64,000 bases of DNA from Clostridiales bacterium GWF2_38_85 (lineage in GTDB: Bacteria; Bacillota; Clostridia; Oscillospirales; CAG-382), in the NCBI GenBank assembly GCA_001797275.1, contig MGOY01000024.1:1-64000 (forward strand), in the 5' to 3' direction. The position numbers were made by a program, and so were the translations under genes. Each line of letters opens with the position of its first letter. The stretch's first letter is position 1. Below, one piece after another: positions 60,918 to 64,000 of the stretch. A model generated the notes under the pieces. That model was not told where the DNA came from, did not search any database, and saw nothing but the letters and a program-made list of their open reading frames with translations.

Positions 60918-63506
60918 ATGGCATTAATAAAGATAACCGATATAACAGCTCAGCTTGATATATCTTCGCGCAGTCTCCGTTACTATGAACAAATGAGTCT
61001 TATACAAAGCATCCGTCCTAAATTTGAAAAGTATCGTTATTTTGATGACGAAAACATCGAACGGCTGAAGCAAATTATTGTGCTTCGTAAAATGCAAATT
61101 CCAATTAAGGATATAATCCGGATATATGAAAGTCATGATATGAGTGTTGTCGTTGAAACATTCGTTAACCGGATAAACGCCATCGAAGATGAAATTAACG
61201 CACTTTCTGAAATGAAACGCATAACAAATGAGTTTTTGCAAACGATGCTAAAAAATGGCATCAAAAAGATATCATCTCTACCTCTGCTTTATGAAGAAAT
61301 GGACAAGCAGTTGGAGGTACTAGAAGAACATAAACCGGTAACATATGAGGGACTTTCAGCTGTATCAGAAAAACTAAAAAATGAAATTGAAGTATTTATC
61401 ATAGAGCTTCCGCAAATGCGAATGCTGTCTTCCAAACAAAAAGATAACAGTCTGTCCGATGTAGAAGGTTTTACCGATTGGATGGAATTACATAATATAC
61501 CTCGCAGTCTTCCGGGTAGCCACGAATTATTCGAGTATCAGGACAATAAAGACGATACGATTATAATTCGTAGGATAGATAATAATTTTATAAATGACAG
61601 TCCATATATTGATATTATTTTTAATGGAGGATTATTTGCTGTTGGCAGTGTATTTGTAGATGAAGATATTGGGGCATTCCACTTTAATATGATGAAAAGT
61701 CTCGATAATAACTTATATTATAAAGTGGATTATCAACACGACGGTAATCTGCGTCACGAATCGTTACTAGAATCTGTGTTGTCACCGGATGAGAAACGGG
61801 AAAAGGTTAATATATTCCTTGCGGTAAAAAAACGAATGCCAGAAGTCTCACTTTATGAATCTAATGAACAAATCAAAAATATTACGGTAGATGAAATCGA
61901 AAAACTTAATCCAATTCTGTGGACAAAAGAATTTTCTATTGATGATGAAATTGTACATATGCAACCAGGTAAAAGCATACCAACGGGCATAACAGTACAC
62001 TATCCATTACGGGTAGATATTGATTTCCGAATAGATGATGAAAAAATGCCGCAATACAGCGGTGCAGGACGAGGGATTCCATGCGTTCTTTTTGAATATG
62101 GTGATGAATATTACGGCGTAAATATGGACGATAATTCCCATACTTGGTTATATAGAGAAGCAATAGCATTTACGCAACCAATAATTAAAAATAAATATAA
62201 TTATCCGCAACTTGGTAAGATAAACATACCCGATTATAACCGGTTGACATGGATTATCGGTGCAAAACATTTTGCTGTTATATTAAATGATGAAGTACGT
62301 TATTGCGGGATAAACTTTCCGTATATGAAAATGGTTTTAACACAGCAAATTCCACATGAAATCATGGTCAATACACGGCAGGGTGAATATAAAGTATTCT
62401 TTAAAAATATTTCTGTTTCACAATTAAAAATGCCGTTAAAGAAAAATATAAAAAAAGGAGTAATTAGAATGGTTACAAGGCAAAGCAACAACATACTCCC
62501 GGATATCCGCGAAATCGTTGATGGAGGAAAAGGTGAAAATTATACATTTGCCGATTGCATGGCGTTCCTTATGGAAAGATCGGGGCGACCGGATATCGGT
62601 TATTGGGTCTTCGTCGGGATTACCGGCGACAGCGTGACACAGATATATAATAAAAATAATGCGTTATACCGCGACAATGCGTCACAGTATCTCGTCGGTC
62701 CTAAACATGTCAAGCATGTTTTCGATGCGATAGGTTATGAATATACATATATCACCGCCGAGCAGATAAACGCAAACAAAACAATGTATTTGCAAACGTT
62801 GATGGCTTATATTGATAATGGCGTTCCCGTCATAGCTACGGAAGATGTAAGGCAAGGAATAAAAGCGGGGAGCGAAGAATGTAACCAATTTTTAATTGTG
62901 GGATACGAAGACAACGGTAAAACATTATTGGTTCATTTAAATGATCCGAACAAAATCAAAAAATACGAAACAACAAACATAATAAATCAAGATTGGATTT
63001 TTGTAGGTGAAAAGAAATACGATGTTCCAATTAATGATATTTTAAAAAATGCAGTCTTTAAAATGAAACATTGGCTCACGCTCCCCGAACAGGACGGCGT
63101 GTGTTTCGGTGCGATGGCGTTCCGCGCGTGGGCGGATGATATAGAAAACGGTCGTTATGACGATGATATTAGCCTGTGGGGCAATTATACCTGCTATATA
63201 TGTAATTTGTCATCAAACGCCGCGAACGCCGGTGTTGAACCGGATTTCATAAGGCGATTTGCCGAGGTATATCCTGAATACACGGAAATGTATCAAAAAA
63301 TAACTGCGCAATACAAAAAATTGAGCAACGGTCCCGGACAAACATGGAAGGAACTCGAAGACCTCAGCGGAGGATTTAATGTAAAATATGAAGCCTTGCG
63401 CAATAAAGAAAACCGCGTAAAAATTGCCGCCGAACTCCGCAAGGCCGGAGAAGTATTGGACGAGGTCGTGCGGATATTAAATGAATATCTGCCGGAGGCC
63501 AAATAA
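60918..63506 (+). CDS. MerR regulator fused to a C39/BtrH-like papain-fold protein
   Basis: 862 residues. Residues 1-70 are a MerR winged helix (KITDITAQLDISSRSLRYYEQMSLI, DENIERLKQIIVLRKMQIPIKDI), then a coiled-coil, a GyrI-like ligand region (~150-300), and a beta-rich LamG-like part (~330-515). From residue 518 (MVTRQSNNI) a C39/BtrH-like protein follows: YTFADCMAFLMERSG, LMAYIDNGVPVIATED, FLIVGYEDNGKTLLVHL and a helical tail. An AAGGAG site sits eight nt before the ATG of residue 518, so the second half was probably a separate gene and may still be made alone. Divergent from the tagged operon. Confidence 0.78.
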   Translation: MALIKITDITAQLDISSRSLRYYEQMSLIQSIRPKFEKYRYFDDENIERLKQIIVLRKMQIPIKDIIRIYESHDMSVVVETFVNRINAIEDEINALSEMKRITNEFLQTMLKNGIKKISSLPLLYEEMDKQLEVLEEHKPVTYEGLSAVSEKLKNEIEVFIIELPQMRMLSSKQKDNSLSDVEGFTDWMELHNIPRSLPGSHELFEYQDNKDDTIIIRRIDNNFINDSPYIDIIFNGGLFAVGSVFVDEDIGAFHFNMMKSLDNNLYYKVDYQHDGNLRHESLLESVLSPDEKREKVNIFLAVKKRMPEVSLYESNEQIKNITVDEIEKLNPILWTKEFSIDDEIVHMQPGKSIPTGITVHYPLRVDIDFRIDDEKMPQYSGAGRGIPCVLFEYGDEYYGVNMDDNSHTWLYREAIAFTQPIIKNKYNYPQLGKINIPDYNRLTWIIGAKHFAVILNDEVRYCGINFPYMKMVLTQQIPHEIMVNTRQGEYKVFFKNISVSQLKMPLKKNIKKGVIRMVTRQSNNILPDIREIVDGGKGENYTFADCMAFLMERSGRPDIGYWVFVGITGDSVTQIYNKNNALYRDNASQYLVGPKHVKHVFDAIGYEYTYITAEQINANKTMYLQTLMAYIDNGVPVIATEDVRQGIKAGSEECNQFLIVGYEDNGKTLLVHLNDPNKIKKYETTNIINQDWIFVGEKKYDVPINDILKNAVFKMKHWLTLPEQDGVCFGAMAFRAWADDIENGRYDDDISLWGNYTCYICNLSSNAANAGVEPDFIRRFAEVYPEYTEMYQKITAQYKKLSNGPGQTWKELEDLSGGFNVKYEALRNKENRVKIAAELRKAGEVLDEVVRILNEYLPEAK

Positions 63507-63507
63507 C

Positions 63508-63990
63508 ATGCTTACACATCGTACCATGCTCCCGAGCGCATTGAAGCTCGAAGTTGCGCCGGAAGAGATAATTAACACCATTGATGACCCTGTCGGGAAA
63601 AAAATCACCACAGCGATATTTAATGCTTTTATTTCGAATAAATTACGATACAAAGCTACGGCGCAATGGCATCCTAAAGATTCCGTCGAACCAAAAGGAT
63701 ATACCGTACATTTTATTATTAAAGGTGGCAAAGACGCTGTTATCATATGTACACGCAATTTCGGCGGCGTTCAGCTACGCATAAAAAACTGGAATACCTT
63801 TGATAAATTGGATGAATACAGTGAAAACATCCGAAATAATATCCTGAACGGAAAGCCCTGTCAACGCTGTACTCCCGACGGTGGTAAATTTATGGGACAC
63901 GGTGAATATGTATTTGTTTATCACGGTAAAGAATACCGCAAATGCCAGATGCTGTGCGGTAATTTTAAATTGCGTAATAACCGACGATGA
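63508..63990 (+). CDS. Unknown Cys-containing protein
   Basis: 160 residues from an ATG nine nt behind GGAGG that lies in the end of the MerR fusion gene, so the two are co-transcribed. MLPSALKLEVAPEEIINTID at the start, YTVHFIIKGGKDAVIICTRNF mid-protein, and GKPCQRCTPDGGKFMGHGEYVF with CQMLCGNFKL at the end, where four cysteines could bind a metal. Family not recognised. It ends 10 nt before the window edge. Confidence 0.6.
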   Translation: MLTHRTMLPSALKLEVAPEEIINTIDDPVGKKITTAIFNAFISNKLRYKATAQWHPKDSVEPKGYTVHFIIKGGKDAVIICTRNFGGVQLRIKNWNTFDKLDEYSENIRNNILNGKPCQRCTPDGGKFMGHGEYVFVYHGKEYRKCQMLCGNFKLRNNRR

Positions 63991-64000
63991 TTTTAATTCA

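Overview
The window looks like a chromosomal stretch of a low-GC, endospore-forming Firmicute of the class Clostridia (Oscillospirales-like by overall feel, which is inference). The evidence is a spoIIGA-sigE pair, a SpoIVFB-type membrane protease, a Noc/ParB-like protein, an NfnAB electron-bifurcating transhydrogenase pair, AT-rich intergenic DNA, TTGACA/TATAAT promoters with 17-bp spacers and strong GGAGG ribosome binding sites. No rRNA gene, tRNA gene, CRISPR array or phage module is visible.

Layout. 1-6.9 kb is a minus-strand housekeeping block: yceD(DUF177)-rpmF-DUF512 radical SAM protein-der-plsY-pcrA. 7.0-9.6 kb holds a secreted esterase and a VanY-like carboxypeptidase. 9.7-18.1 kb is a plus-strand array of small class I methyltransferases, GNAT acetyltransferases and NUDIX hydrolases, headed by a promoter, a 44-codon leader ORF and a terminator with a mutually exclusive antiterminator. 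18-31.7 kb is mixed: AraC and Gfo/Idh, NfnAB, an SGNH lipoprotein with a structured leader, sigE/spoIIGA, spoIVFB-like, noc, a broken GH25 lysozyme, a phosphoesterase and a WYL regulator. 31.9-38.2 kb has two large lipoproteins flanking a small CarD-type operon. 38.2-40.1 kb is a decay zone with a degenerate transposase, glyoxalase-like and flavin-reductase-like pseudogenes, bracketed by two copies of a palindromic repeat.

40.1-50.8 kb is a minus-strand array of the same flavour as the first: methyltransferases, NUDIX, aminoglycoside-phosphotransferase-like and nucleotidyltransferase-like proteins, HD domains, a GNAT-HIT fusion, an HD-CHAP fusion and an XRE-methyltransferase fusion. It contains several genes broken by one or two point changes. 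At 50.9 kb a second plus-strand unit (leader ORF, terminator, methyltransferase, GNAT, methyltransferase) repeats the architecture of the 9.7 kb unit. It ends in an orphan T-box leader, probably for tRNA-Met, that faces no synthetase gene.

53.7-64 kb is the least familiar part. A minus-strand operon headed by an AraC regulator encodes several proteins that share one N-terminal tag (EPAKK...PESYSPK..KP) on otherwise different domains, mostly C39/BtrH-like papain folds and a GyrI-like ligand-binding domain. Divergent from it is a MerR regulator fused in frame to another C39-like protein, driven by a MerR-type promoter with a 19-bp spacer. I infer a ligand-sensing system of unknown purpose. The two attenuated methyltransferase/acetyltransferase units are best read as ribosome-stress-responsive, resistance-like cassettes. 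The many single-change gene breaks could be real decay or assembly error.
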